A DNA stretch of 34,235 nt from Candidatus Thermoflexus japonica (GTDB lineage: Bacteria; Chloroflexota; Anaerolineae; Thermoflexales; Thermoflexaceae): positions 1 through 34,235 of the forward strand of contig BEHY01000027.1 of the NCBI GenBank assembly GCA_002898735.1, read 5' to 3'. The notes beneath the pieces are model-generated. The model was given only the letters and a program-made list of their open reading frames with translations. It was not told the origin of the DNA and ran no database searches. Below are positions 1 to 8,453 of the stretch, piece by piece. Each line of letters begins with the position of its first letter. Position 1 is the stretch's first letter. Made by a program: the position numbers and the translations under genes.

Positions 1-1
1 C

Positions 2-1426
2 CTCTTCCAGTTCCCCTTCGATTATGACCAGGGAGAGGGGTTTGAGCTGCTCGATGCGATTTACTTCGCCCGGGGGGAATGGCCGTATCGGGACATCGAA
101 CAGTATCCCTTCTACGCCTCCAATTATCCCCCCCTCTTTCATCTCCTCGCGGTCCCCCTGGTCTGGATCTTCGGCCCCCGCCTGATCGCGGGCCGGCTGC
201 TCTCCGCGGCCGCGACGATCGCGCTGGCCGGGGCGGTGGGCTTCGCCGTGGGGCGCTGGACCCGGAGGTGGATGATCGGCGCCTGGGCGGGGGGGATGGT
301 CCTGGCCTCGAATTATGTTTACCACATCGGCCCCCTTTCCCGCAGCCATATGATGATGGTCCTCTTCGAGGCCCTGGCGGTGCTGGCGTTGACCCGGGAG
401 GAGGAGTTCCCTTCCCGACGGTCCCTGCTGCTGGGGTCGCTGGCGCTGGCGGCCGCGGGCTGGACCAAACAGCATGCCATCGTCACCGCGCTGGCGGTTT
501 TCGCGTATCTCTTCCTGCGCCGTCCCCGGGCGGCGCTGGCCTGGGGGGTGTGCTTCGCGGCGGCGAATCTGGCGCTGTTCGCCATGCTGGATCTCGCCAC
601 CGGCGGCTACTGGTTCCTGCACATCATCGAGGCCAACATCAACGAGTATGACTACCGCCAGGCGTTCTTCCTTTACAGCCAGTGGTTCCGCCTCCACGCG
701 GTCGTTCTCCTCCTGGCGGCGGCCCTGGTCCTGTATGAGCTGTATGGGGATCGCCTTTCCCTGTTCAGCGTCTGGGCCGTCTTCGCCGCGGCCGGCGGAG
801 CGCTGGCGGGCAAATGGGGGGCCGGGGAATCGTATTTCATCACCGCGGTGGTGGCGGCGATCCTGGCCGCCGGTCGGCTCCTCGCGCGCATCGAGGGATG
901 GACCGCCGGGCGGCCTGTGGGGCGGGCCGTGGCGGCGGTGGTGATCCCCCTGGCCATGCTGTATCAGGCCGGACGGGTCTTCCATCTGCCCACCGATCAT
1001 CCATGGACAGCGCCGGTGGCGCGCTGGCTGGGGCTGGAAGGGACACGATATGTGGATACGGTGGAATACACCCAGCTGGGCCATCTGCCCACCGCGGAGG
1101 ATGTCCGCAACGGATGGCGGATTGTGGAGATGGTGCGGGAGGCGCCGGGCCCGGCCTTCACGGAAGAAGCCTCGTGGGCGCTCTGGGCGGGGAAGGAGCC
1201 CGTGACGAACTCGACGCAGCTGCTGAACCTTTACAAAAACCGGAAGTTGAACCCGGAGCCGCTGATCCGGATGATCCGGGCGCAGGCGTTCGGGATCGTG
1301 GTGCTGCGGGCCCAGTTCTACCCCCAGCCCGTGCTGGATGCCATCGGTCAGGCCTATCAGCCCATCGCCGACATCCCGGTGAACGGATTTCTCTATCGCA
1401 TCCTGATCCCCCGACGTTCCCCATAA
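2..1426 (+). CDS. Glycosyltransferase family 39-like membrane protein, 3' part
   Basis: The reading frame is open from base 2, so the gene enters from outside the window; 474 codons plus stop are visible. The first visible residues, LFQFPFDYDQGEGFELLDAI, followed by an RDIEQYPF..NYPPLFHL stretch, resemble the first extracytoplasmic loop of GT39/ArnT/PMT-type glycosyltransferases, where acidic residues serve catalysis. About eight to ten hydrophobic segments follow, ending in a short soluble C-terminal part. Such enzymes move sugars from polyprenyl-phosphate donors to lipids or proteins on the outer face of the membrane. A GTG at 236 could be called as a start, but the upstream codons continue the family pattern, so it is internal. 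The acceptor cannot be inferred. The gene ends 46 bp before the copper-operon promoter and appears unrelated to it. Confidence 0.8.
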   Translation, partial: LFQFPFDYDQGEGFELLDAIYFARGEWPYRDIEQYPFYASNYPPLFHLLAVPLVWIFGPRLIAGRLLSAAATIALAGAVGFAVGRWTRRWMIGAWAGGMVLASNYVYHIGPLSRSHMMMVLFEALAVLALTREEEFPSRRSLLLGSLALAAAGWTKQHAIVTALAVFAYLFLRRPRAALAWGVCFAAANLALFAMLDLATGGYWFLHIIEANINEYDYRQAFFLYSQWFRLHAVVLLLAAALVLYELYGDRLSLFSVWAVFAAAGGALAGKWGAGESYFITAVVAAILAAGRLLARIEGWTAGRPVGRAVAAVVIPLAMLYQAGRVFHLPTDHPWTAPVARWLGLEGTRYVDTVEYTQLGHLPTAEDVRNGWRIVEMVREAPGPAFTEEASWALWAGKEPVTNSTQLLNLYKNRKLNPEPLIRMIRAQAFGIVVLRAQFYPQPVLDAIGQAYQPIADIPVNGFLYRILIPRRSP

Positions 1427-1472
1427 TGCCCGGTTCAGCCCTGAAGCCCTCCCGGGAGCACCTGACGCCGAT

Positions 1473-1501
1473 TTGACGGACCGGCCCGGCTGGGATACAA
1501 T
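1473..1501 (+). promoter_or_regulatory. Sigma-70-type promoter of the csoR/copper cluster
   Basis: TTGACG at 1473-1478 and TACAAT at 1496-1501 are separated by exactly 17 bp, close to the housekeeping consensus. It lies 47 bp upstream of the csoR start and faces the copper genes. The likely transcription start falls in or next to the G/C palindrome at 1510-1530, which fits repression by a bound regulator. Confidence 0.75.
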
Positions 1502-1509
1502 GTCCCTGA

Positions 1510-1530
1510 CCCCTCCCCCGGGGGGAGGGG
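1510..1530 (+). promoter_or_regulatory. G/C-tract inverted repeat, likely CsoR operator
   Basis: A perfect 10-bp inverted repeat (CCCCTCCCCC, one central G, GGGGGAGGGG) starts nine bases after the -10 box. Known CsoR/RcnR-family operators are often G/C-tract palindromes overlapping or abutting the promoter of their own gene. The site has that architecture and precedes a CsoR-family gene. A transcript hairpin is an alternative role. Confidence 0.6.
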
Positions 1531-1548
1531 ATTCCTCCAGGAGGGGAC

Positions 1549-1827
1549 ATGGAGGCCCGAACGAAGGCGGAGGTCCTGCGGCGGCTGCGCAGCATCGCCG
1601 GGCACGTGGAGGGGATCGCCCGGATGGTGGAGGAGGACGCCTACTGTATCGATATCATCCGGCAGGTGCAGGCGGTGCAGCGGGCCCTGGCGAAGGTCAA
1701 CGATATGGTCCTGGCCCAGCACCTGCGCACATGCGTGACCACCGCCATTCGGGGCGAGGACCCGAATGAACGGGAGCGGGTGCTGGAGGAGATCGTGGAG
1801 GTTTTTGAGGCCGCGCAGAAGCTCTAA
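1549..1827 (+). CDS. csoR: CsoR/FrmR-family metal-sensing repressor
   Basis: A 92-aa, all-helical protein of the DUF156 family, at the usual length. The family's Cu(I) ligand triad is present: C33 in AYCIDI, H58 in QHLRTC and C62 in the same motif, matching the C-H-C pattern that separates copper-sensing CsoR from formaldehyde-sensing FrmR. It is expected to bind operator DNA without copper and release it when Cu(I) occupies the triad. The ATG at 1549 is preceded by AGGAGGGG. The downstream CopZ-, CopA- and DUF411-type genes support copper as the inducer. The promoter and palindrome just upstream suggest autoregulation. Confidence 0.88.
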   Translation: MEARTKAEVLRRLRSIAGHVEGIARMVEEDAYCIDIIRQVQAVQRALAKVNDMVLAQHLRTCVTTAIRGEDPNERERVLEEIVEVFEAAQKL

Positions 1828-1912
1828 CCCATCGGGGAGCGTTCCCTGGATCCATCAGACCGGAGCGGGATCTCGGGTTCCCGGAGAATCCTGCGACAGG
1901 AGGGAGGCAAGG

Positions 1913-2122
1913 ATGGAGACCCGAACGTTCGTTGCGCCGAACATCTCCTGCCATCATTGCATCCACACCATCACCCGCGAGCTGAAGGCGCTGGAAGGGG
2001 TGAAGGAGGTGCGCGGGGATGTGGCCACGAAGCAGGTGACGGTGGCCTTTGAGCCCCCCGCCACCTGGGAGCGGATCGTCGCGGTGCTCCACGAAATCGG
2101 CTACCCGCCCGCCTCCGCGTAA
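1913..2122 (+). CDS. copZ: CopZ-like copper chaperone (HMA domain)
   Basis: A 69-aa single heavy-metal-associated domain. The metal loop reads NISCHHCIHT, giving CxxC ligands, and the remaining sequence fits the family's beta-alpha-beta-beta-alpha-beta fold with a GYPP turn near the C-terminus. Chaperones of this kind carry Cu(I) in the cytosol to the N-terminal domains of CopA, encoded downstream. The start at 1913 has GGAGGGAGG just upstream. The frame is open further upstream to 1766, but that stretch overlaps csoR and has no domain similarity. It lies 85 bp after csoR on the same strand and is probably cotranscribed. Confidence 0.85.
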   Translation: METRTFVAPNISCHHCIHTITRELKALEGVKEVRGDVATKQVTVAFEPPATWERIVAVLHEIGYPPASA

Positions 2123-2194
2123 GGCCGCGCCCGTGTCGCCGGGGGATCTCCACCCGCCTTCCGGCTCCAGGGGCGATCTGGAAAGGGGGCCAGG

Positions 2195-2689
2195 ATGCGA
2201 TGGATATGGATGGGGACGCTGGGGCTGGTATGGATCGCTCGGATCGGATGCCTGGGCCAGGGCGCGGGATCGCCAGGGCCTGTCCCCACACGCCCGACGG
2301 AGACGCCGGCCGCTTCGCCGGCGGCGATCGGAACGCCGGTCCCCACGCCGACAGGGACCCCCACGCCCCTCCCCACCCCGACGGCGACGGGGACGCCGAC
2401 GCCGCGCCCGCGAGCGGCGCTCTATCACTTCGTCCTGCCGGGCTGACCGGTGTGCGCCCGGAACACGCGCCTCGTGCAGGCGCTGCGACCGCGGTTTGAG
2501 GGGGATGTGGAGTTCTTCGAGGTGCGGGCGGACACGCGGGAGGGGCAGGCCCTCCTGGCCCGGTTCGGGATGCCCGGCACCCATGGCCTGGTGGTCCTGG
2601 ACCGCCAGGGACGGGTGATCTGGCGCAGCTTCGGCCACGATACGACGCCGGAGAAGGTGGAGGCCGTTCTGCAACAGGCGATCCGGTGA
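2195..2689 (+). CDS. Exported thioredoxin-like protein with in-frame UGA (candidate selenoprotein, UxxC)
   Basis: Codons 1-83 (2195-2443) encode a hydrophobic N-terminal segment with a Cys near residue 19, then a long Thr/Pro-rich linker (about residues 25-73) and the start of a thioredoxin strand, ALYHFVLPG. A TGA follows at 2444-2446. The same frame continues for 80 codons as PVCARNTR..., then FFEVRADT, FGMPGTHGLVVLD and GRVIWRSFG, a normal thioredoxin-fold remainder with the cis-Pro-type MPGT loop. The TGA sits where the first Cys of CPVC belongs. Read as selenocysteine, it gives a 164-residue protein with a U-P-V-C site. A stem-loop suited to selenocysteine insertion lies at 2467-2483. 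It sits between copZ and copA, suggesting an extracytoplasmic redox or copper role. A sequencing error (TGC to TGA) or a nonsense mutation is the alternative. An AAAGGGGG-type ribosome site precedes 2195. Confidence 0.65.
2467..2483 (+). promoter_or_regulatory. Bacterial SECIS-like stem-loop
   Basis: GCGCCT (2467-2472) pairs perfectly with AGGCGC (2478-2483) around the loop CGTGC. The loop starts 27 nt after the TGA at 2444-2446 and has G at its second position. From memory, these fit the published bacterial SECIS pattern: a short apical stem, a G among the first two loop bases, and a loop roughly 16-37 nt after UGA. Short GC hairpins are common by chance in such DNA, so this is supportive rather than decisive. 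Confidence 0.5.
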
Positions 2690-2758
2690 GGCGCGGGGAT
2701 CGGGCGGTCTGACTACCTGTCCAGCGCGCTGAGGCGGTGCGGAGGAGGTGAGCGTTCT

Positions 2759-5194
2759 ATGACGACTTCGGCGCGGGAAGTGGTGCTTCCCATCATCGGC
2801 ATGACCTGCGTCAACTGCGCCCGGACGGTGGAGCGGGCCCTGAAGCGCACGCCCGGGGTGCTGGAGGCCTCCGTGAATTTCGCCGCCGAGCAGGCGGTGG
2901 TGCTGCTCGATCCCTCGGCGGCGGATATCCGCCAGGCTGTCCAGCAGGTCCGGGCGGCTGGCTACAATGTGGCCACCGCCACGGTGGAGCTGCCCATCCT
3001 GGGGATGACCTGCGCGAACTGCGCCCGCACCATCGAGCGGGCCCTCAACCGGGTTCCGGGGGTGCTGGAGGCCACGGTCAACCTGGCGGCGGAGCGGGCC
3101 CACGTCACCTATGTGGTGGGCGTGGCCTCGATCCGCGATCTGATCCAGGCGGTCCGGGAGGCCGGCTACGAGGTCGTGGAGGCGGCCGGCGGGCTGGAAG
3201 AGGCCGGGATGGATGCGGAGCAGGCGGCCCGCGAGGCGGAGCTGGCCCGTCAGCGCCGCCGCTTCCTGTGGGGGCTGATCTTCACGCTCCCCACGTTCTG
3301 GCTGAGCATGCAATTCGACCTGCTCCACAACGTGATGCCCGGGATGACGCGGCCGCTGCTTCTGGACTGGCTGCTTCTCCTCCTCAGCACGCCGGTGCAG
3401 TTCGGGGTGGGATGGGATTTCTATCGGGGGGCCTATCGGGCCCTGCGGCTGGGGACCGCCAACATGGACGTGCTGGTCGCCCTGGGCACCTCCGCCGCCT
3501 ATTTCTACAGCCTGGCGGTCACCCTTGCCCTCACGCTGGGCAGCGCCGCGCTGGGCCGTTACACCTATTTCGAAACCGCCGCGGTCATTATCACCCTGAT
3601 CGTCCTGGGGAAGTATCTGGAGGCGCGGGCCAAAGGACGGGCGGGCGAGGCGATCCGCGCCCTGATGGCGCTGCAGCCGGAGCGGGCGCGCGTGCTTCGG
3701 GATGGCCAGGAGATCGAGATCCCGGCCGCTGAGGTCCGCGTGGGCGATCTCCTCATCGTCCGACCCGGGGAGCGCATCCCGGCGGATGGCGTTGTCCTGG
3801 AGGGGCGCTCCGCGGTCGATGAGTCCATGATGACCGGGGAATCGCTCCCGGTGGAGAAGGGCCCGGGCGACCGGGTGCTGGGAGGGACGGTGAACCAGCA
3901 CGGTCTGCTGAAGATCGAGGCCACCCATGTGGGACGGGATACGGTGCTGGCCGGGATCATCCGGCTGGTCCGGGAGGCGCAGGGGAGCAAAGCGCCCATC
4001 CAGCGGCTGGCGGATCAGATCTCGGCGGTCTTCGTCCCCCTGGTGATCGCCATCGCCGCCCTGACCTTCCTGGGCTGGCTGGTCATCGGCGGGGCCGGCT
4101 TCACCCGGGCGATGGTGAACGCCATCGCGGTCCTGGTGGTGGCCTGCCCGTGCGCGATGGGGCTGGCCACGCCCACCGCCATTATGGTCGGGACGGGTCG
4201 GGGGGCGACGATGGGGATCCTCTTCCGCAGCGCCCAGGCCCTGGAGCAGCTGGGGAAGGTCACCATGGTGGCGCTGGATAAGACCGGCACCCTCACCCAG
4301 GGCCGGCCGGTGGTGACCGAAGTGATCCCGCGCGCGGGCTGGGCCCCGGAGGACGTCCTGGCGCTGGCCGCCAGCGCGGAGCAGGGGAGCGAGCACCCGC
4401 TGGCCCTGGCGGTGGTGGAAGCCGCCCGAACCCGCGGGCTCCCGCTGGAGAAGCTGGCGGGCTTCTCGGCGTTGCCCGGCCGGGGGGTGGTGGCCCACCG
4501 GAATGGGAACGTGGTCCGGGTGGGTAAGGTCTCGTGGCTCCAGGCGGAAGGGGTGGCGCTGGCGGAATTGGGCGAAGCGGCGCGCGCCCTTCAGGAGCGG
4601 GGGCGGACGACCATGCTGGTCGCCCAGGATGGGGAGGCGATCGGGCTGATCGCCCTGGCGGACACCCTGAAGCCGGAGGCGATGGAAGCCGTCGCGGCGC
4701 TGCATCGGCTGGGCGTGCAAACCGCGATGATCACCGGGGATAACCGGCGCACCGCTGAGGCGATCGCCCAGCAGGTCGGCATCGACCGGGTCTTCGCGGA
4801 GGTCCTGCCTGCCGACAAAGCGGAGATCGTTCGTCAGTTGCAGGGGGAAGGTTACCGGGTGGCGATGGTCGGGGATGGGATCAATGATGCCCCCGCCCTG
4901 GCCCAGGCGGATGTGGGGATCGCCATGGGGACCGGGACGGCGGTGGCGATGGAGACGGCGGATGTCACGCTGATGCGGGGGGATCTGCGCCTGCTGCCCC
5001 AGGCGATCCGGCTCTCGCGTGGGACGATGCGGACGATCCGCCAGAATCTGTTCTGGGCGTTCTTCTACAATGTGATCCTGATCCCGGTGGCGGCCCTGGG
5101 CCTGCTGCATCCGATGATGGCGGCCGGGGCCATGGCGTTCTCGTCCATCTTCGTCGTGACCAACTCGTTGCGCCTGCGCGGGTTCCGGGCGTAG
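2759..5194 (+). CDS. copA: Cu+-exporting P1B-type ATPase CopA
   Basis: An 811-aa ATPase that exports Cu(I). Two N-terminal HMA domains are present, with GMTCVNC (Cys17/Cys20) and GMTCANC (Cys85/Cys88). Membrane helices follow from about residue 168. The actuator TGES loop is seen in MMTGES. The transmembrane metal site is CPC (463-465), typical of the Cu+ P1B-1 class. The phosphorylated Asp is D507 in DKTGTLT, an SEHPLA motif identifies the nucleotide domain, and GDGINDAPA begins at G705. Length and order are those of a complete CopA with two metal-binding domains. The ATG at 2759 follows GGAGGAGGTG. It lies downstream of csoR and copZ and is probably induced by copper through CsoR. Confidence 0.95.
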   Translation: MTTSAREVVLPIIGMTCVNCARTVERALKRTPGVLEASVNFAAEQAVVLLDPSAADIRQAVQQVRAAGYNVATATVELPILGMTCANCARTIERALNRVPGVLEATVNLAAERAHVTYVVGVASIRDLIQAVREAGYEVVEAAGGLEEAGMDAEQAAREAELARQRRRFLWGLIFTLPTFWLSMQFDLLHNVMPGMTRPLLLDWLLLLLSTPVQFGVGWDFYRGAYRALRLGTANMDVLVALGTSAAYFYSLAVTLALTLGSAALGRYTYFETAAVIITLIVLGKYLEARAKGRAGEAIRALMALQPERARVLRDGQEIEIPAAEVRVGDLLIVRPGERIPADGVVLEGRSAVDESMMTGESLPVEKGPGDRVLGGTVNQHGLLKIEATHVGRDTVLAGIIRLVREAQGSKAPIQRLADQISAVFVPLVIAIAALTFLGWLVIGGAGFTRAMVNAIAVLVVACPCAMGLATPTAIMVGTGRGATMGILFRSAQALEQLGKVTMVALDKTGTLTQGRPVVTEVIPRAGWAPEDVLALAASAEQGSEHPLALAVVEAARTRGLPLEKLAGFSALPGRGVVAHRNGNVVRVGKVSWLQAEGVALAELGEAARALQERGRTTMLVAQDGEAIGLIALADTLKPEAMEAVAALHRLGVQTAMITGDNRRTAEAIAQQVGIDRVFAEVLPADKAEIVRQLQGEGYRVAMVGDGINDAPALAQADVGIAMGTGTAVAMETADVTLMRGDLRLLPQAIRLSRGTMRTIRQNLFWAFFYNVILIPVAALGLLHPMMAAGAMAFSSIFVVTNSLRLRGFRA

Positions 5195-5452
5195 CGCGAC
5201 ATGGGCGTTGCGCAGTGGGTCTTCCCCTGAGCCCTGGGTGGCCGGGGGCGCTCTGGATGCCGGCAGGGTGGTCACCTATCCGGATCCTTCCACGGTGGAC
5301 GCCTGGTGCGGTAGCGCCCATGAAGGCCGGTTTCCCATCGGCGCGCAAGGCAGCGGAGGAAAGCGCCGCTTCGGTGAGCGCATGGGGGAAAGGGCAGGCA
5401 CCTCTTCGGCACCCATGACATATCTCTGAACCATGCTTCCCTGGAGGCGGAG
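5195..5452 (+). other. Intergenic region between copA and the DUF411 gene
   Basis: A 258-bp spacer with no recognisable gene; open frames here resemble no family. A 7-bp hairpin overlaps the end of copA (5194-5200 with 5207-5213, one wobble pair) and has no T tract. I see no clear promoter, so whether the next gene is cotranscribed with copA is open. Confidence 0.5.
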
Positions 5453-5923
5453 ATGAGACTCGGGCGGAAAGTGTCCCTGGGGATCCTGGGGATTCTGTTC
5501 CTGATAGGCTGCCAGGGTTCCTCCCCATCGGCCCAGCAGGGCAGCCCCCTGGCGAAGGAGGTGGTGACGGTTTATCGCACCCCCCGCTGTGGATGCTGCG
5601 GGGAATATATCCGCTATCTCCGAGATCACGACGTGGCCGTCCACGTGATCGAACAGGATGACCTGACGCCGCTGAAGCAGCAGTGGGGAATCCCGGAGTC
5701 GATGAGGAGCTGCCATACATCCCGGGTGGGCCCTTACGTGGTGGAAGGCCACGTCCCGCTGGAGGCCATCGCCCGTCTGTTAAAGGAGCGCCCGAATGCC
5801 CGGGGGATCGCCCTCCCGGGTATGCCTCCAGGATCCCCCGGGATGGGGGGCAGCCGGGCCGGCCCGCTGACGATCTACCTCCTCACCGCGGATGGCCAGG
5901 CCCGCCCGTGGATGGAGTGGTGA
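5453..5923 (+). CDS. DUF411 metal-binding lipoprotein
   Basis: A 156-aa protein with a lipoprotein-type signal (hydrophobic stretch ending LFLIGC, acylation Cys at 20) and then a DUF411 domain. The family's metal/redox motif appears as YRTPRCGCCGEY, with later conserved blocks SCHTSRVGPYVVEGHVP, RGIALPGMP and GSPGM. Members often lie beside copper-resistance genes and are annotated as CopG-like or metal-binding; their biochemical role is not firmly known. Location outside the membrane fits handling of exported copper. GGAGGCGG precedes the ATG at 5453. A strong hairpin ends the cluster 33 bp after the stop. Confidence 0.85.
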   Translation: MRLGRKVSLGILGILFLIGCQGSSPSAQQGSPLAKEVVTVYRTPRCGCCGEYIRYLRDHDVAVHVIEQDDLTPLKQQWGIPESMRSCHTSRVGPYVVEGHVPLEAIARLLKERPNARGIALPGMPPGSPGMGGSRAGPLTIYLLTADGQARPWMEW

Positions 5924-6455
5924 GGTGCTGGTTCCGTAGAAGGTTACCCGGTGGGCTTCCCCGCGGCCTTTCGGGCCGCGGGGAAGGGCCATCTTGCCTT
6001 CCGGATGGGGGCCGAACGGCATCTGGCCTCGGGATGTGGAAAACCCCGGCGTCGCCTCCTGTCTTTTCCCCTCTCCCCGGGGAAGCCGGTTAAAATGGAT
6101 AGATGGATCCGGTGGATGCTCGGATCCCCAGTTGTTTCTGCGCGCCTCTCTTTTCCTGGCCCGCCACACCGGGAAGAATCCGAGCGGCGAGGGCATTCTT
6201 TCCTTACCATCTATGCCACCATCTATGCCGCCTCGCGGCATCCGGGAGGGGACGGGAAACCCGTCCTCGATCCGGGGATTTTCGGAGGCTGAGGGGACGT
6301 CTTCGGCGCCCCCCGCTCCTCGTCTCTCTGTGTGGCCTGAAGCGCTGCAGGGGGAGGGGCGATCTGGCTCCACGAGGATCCCGGTGGTCCGTATCCTGAA
6401 CGCCTGAGCGGGCTCATGCACGGCCGGCCTGGTTTTGGGGAAAGGGGGAATGGCG
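5924..6455 (+). other. 532-bp gene-free region before the radical SAM gene
   Basis: It holds the hairpin at 5956-5986, a TTAAAAT box near 6090 with no convincing -35 partner, and a 12-bp direct tandem repeat (ACCATCTATGCC at 6206-6217 and 6218-6229). Several open frames exist on both strands, but none has a ribosome site plus recognisable protein features. I see no tRNA or known RNA family. Confidence 0.5.
5956..5986 (+). terminator. Strong hairpin ending the copper cluster
   Basis: A 13-bp perfect stem (5956-5968 with 5974-5986) closes a 5-nt TTTCG loop. There is no T run afterwards, so it may act as a GC-rich terminator or 3' stabiliser rather than a classical intrinsic terminator. Confidence 0.6.
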
Positions 6456-8453
6456 ATGGCGGAGGTTCGAACGCTGGCGGATGTGCTGGATGCGCTGACA
6501 CGGCCGGGCGAGCTCTACGAACGGCTTCCGGACGGATCGGTGCGCTGTTACGCCTGCGGTCACCGCTGTCTGATCCGCCCGGGCCGTCGGGGGATCTGCC
6601 AGGTGCGCTTCAACCGGGATGGCACCCTCTACGTCCCGTGGGGGTATGTGGCCGCCCTCCAGGTGGACCCCACGGAGAAGAAGCCGTTCTTCCACATCCT
6701 CCCCGGCTCCTATACCCTGACTTTCGGGATGCTGGGCTGCGACCTGCATTGCAGCTACTGTTTCACCGGCGAAACCTTTGTGATCACCCAGCGGGGGATC
6801 TTCTCCCTCGAAGAGCTCTTCCAGAAAGCCTCCCGAGTTCAGGTCAATCCGGACGGCGAGATCGGGTTTGTGGAGGGGTTATACACCCCTTCCCATCGCG
6901 GACGTTTGCGAAAAATCCGGGCCGTCTTCCGCCACAGGTATGAAGGGGACCTGATCCGCATTGTCCCGGCGTTTCTCCCTCCCATCGAGTGCACGCCCGA
7001 TCATCGGTTCCTGGCTACCCTGCGGCCACGTAAGGGGAAGAGGCCGGAGAATCCCCAGTGGGTCCGGGCCGATCAGCTGTCTCCGAATCATTGCCTGGTG
7101 ATCCCTCGCTTCATCGAGCTGGGTCCTGAGAGCTCGGTCCAGGAGCTGGATGGGAAGGCGTGGCTGGAAGCGGCTGTGGATATTTCCCGGATGCATCGGG
7201 GGCTGTTGCCATCCAGGGCTGCTCCTGCGCTCGTTCCCGCAGGCGATCGGAGGTCCGAGCTCATCCGTGTGGAAGGAGATCGGGTTCGGGTTTTCGATGA
7301 ACATGCTCCTGGCATCCCGGCCCGCATGCCCCTGGATGAAAGGCTGGCGGAATTCCATGGAGCGATTTCCACAAATGGCCGTGGGGATGCGGCCTCCGTT
7401 TCGCCTTATCTTTCTTATGGAATTGCATGGCTGCTTCTGCATTGTGGCCGTTTGCCGTCGTTGCGGGCTTACTCCACCCCGAAGGCCCCGATGGAGGGAC
7501 GCCATGTCCAGAGGGCGAGGCAGCTGTATCGGGTGCGCTGGCCTCTGAATGGCCAGATCCGGGGATTCTGGGCGGATGAGCAATATTATTATCTTCCTAT
7601 ACGGGAGGTCCAGAGGCGAGCTTTCTCCGGATATGTTTTTAATCTCGAGGTCGAGGGCGATCATACCTATCTTCCGAATTTTGTCGCTGCCTCGAACTGT
7701 CAGAACTGGCAGGTTTCCCAGGCGCTGCGGGATGAGGAGGCAGGGGTTCGTCCTGTTCCGGTCACGCCTTCCCAGCTGGTCGCGCTGGCGAAGCGGTATG
7801 GGGCGCAGCTGATCGGGAGCTCCTATAACGAGCCGCTGATCACCTCGGAATGGGCGGTGGCGATCTTCAAGGAGGCCATCGCCCAGGGCCTGCGCTGTGT
7901 CTATGTTTCGAACGGCAACCTCACCCGCGAGGTCCTGGAGTATCTGCGCCCCTACCTGGTGGGCTACAAGATCGATCTCAAGAGCATGCGCGATAAGAAC
8001 TATCGGGCCCTCGGGATGCCTCTCAAGAACGTCCTGGAGGGCATCCGCATGGTTTACGAGAGCGGCCTGTGGCTGGAGGTGGTCACCCTGGTGGTGCCGG
8101 GCTTCAACGATTCCGATGAGGAGCTGCGGGACGCGGCGGAGTTCCTGGCTTCCATCTCCCCGGATATCCCCTGGCACGTGACGGCCTTCCATCCGGATTA
8201 TAAGATGACGGATCGGGACTGGACGCCGGCGAAAACGCTGATCCGGGCGGCGGAGATCGGGAAGGCCGCCGGCCTGCGTTACGTTTACGCGGGCAATCTC
8301 CCGGGCCGGGTGGGGCCCTTCGAGAACACCTACTGCCCGAATTGTGATGCGCTCCTCATCGCCCGCCACGGTTTCCGGATCCTGGTGGATCACCTCAGCG
8401 GGCGGGGGGCCTGCTACCGGTGTGGGACGACGATCCCGGGGATCTGGCAGTGA
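6456..8453 (+). CDS. amrS: AmrS-like (AmmeMemoRadiSam) radical SAM enzyme interrupted by an intein
   Basis: The precursor is 665 aa; removing the 313-aa intein leaves 352 aa, a normal AmrS length. The N-terminal cysteine-rich block (CYACGHRC...GRRGICQVR) and the C-terminal zinc-ribbon-like part (TYCPNC...CYRCGTTIPGIW) are characteristic of this radical SAM family. The cluster motif CxxxCxxC is C95-DLH-C99-SY-C, and its third Cys is supplied only after splicing (C415). The ATG at 6456 fits the GGGGGAA ribosome site; 6450 and a TTG at 6435 are less well spaced. The biochemical reaction of AmrS is unresolved to my knowledge. Its usual partners, Memo and AMMECR1, are not in the window. Splicing should be required for cluster binding. 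Confidence 0.88.
   Translation: MAEVRTLADVLDALTRPGELYERLPDGSVRCYACGHRCLIRPGRRGICQVRFNRDGTLYVPWGYVAALQVDPTEKKPFFHILPGSYTLTFGMLGCDLHCSYCFTGETFVITQRGIFSLEELFQKASRVQVNPDGEIGFVEGLYTPSHRGRLRKIRAVFRHRYEGDLIRIVPAFLPPIECTPDHRFLATLRPRKGKRPENPQWVRADQLSPNHCLVIPRFIELGPESSVQELDGKAWLEAAVDISRMHRGLLPSRAAPALVPAGDRRSELIRVEGDRVRVFDEHAPGIPARMPLDERLAEFHGAISTNGRGDAASVSPYLSYGIAWLLLHCGRLPSLRAYSTPKAPMEGRHVQRARQLYRVRWPLNGQIRGFWADEQYYYLPIREVQRRAFSGYVFNLEVEGDHTYLPNFVAASNCQNWQVSQALRDEEAGVRPVPVTPSQLVALAKRYGAQLIGSSYNEPLITSEWAVAIFKEAIAQGLRCVYVSNGNLTREVLEYLRPYLVGYKIDLKSMRDKNYRALGMPLKNVLEGIRMVYESGLWLEVVTLVVPGFNDSDEELRDAAEFLASISPDIPWHVTAFHPDYKMTDRDWTPAKTLIRAAEIGKAAGLRYVYAGNLPGRVGPFENTYCPNCDALLIARHGFRILVDHLSGRGACYRCGTTIPGIWQ
6759..7697 (+). 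mobile_element. Intein (313 aa) within the radical SAM cysteine motif, endonuclease apparently decayed
   Basis: The intein starts with Cys (CFTGETFVITQRG, block A), has a block B TPDH motif at intein residues 79-82, and ends with a block F/G segment (VFNLEVEGDHTYLP, then VAASN) before an extein Cys. These are the splice-junction features of a class 1 intein. The usual penultimate His is Ser312. Residues of about 120-275 lie where a homing endonuclease would be. They retain a LAGLIDADG-like second-half pattern (LAEFHGAISTNGRG, then IAWLLLHCGRLPSLRAY), but the expected acidic residue is Asn and no intact dodecapeptide is visible. Several codons here are more AT-rich than in flanking genes, consistent with a foreign origin. 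Confidence 0.9.

Noticed and set aside
2195..2446. An independent 83-aa protein ending at the UGA
   Set aside because: It would end in the middle of a thioredoxin strand just before the active site, with the remaining fold following in frame; readthrough or a single-base error explains this better.
1697..5275. A 1192-codon open frame on the minus strand
   Set aside because: It is the antisense shadow of copA and neighbours in GC-rich DNA; the protein is Arg/His/Pro/Gly-rich with no domain, and copA on the other strand has every family motif.
5208..5429. Short + strand frames between copA and the DUF411 gene
   Set aside because: No ribosome site and no similarity to any family; probably chance frames in GC-rich spacer.
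6206..6229. Tandem 12-bp repeat as a CRISPR or regulatory array
   Set aside because: Only two adjoining copies with no spacers.
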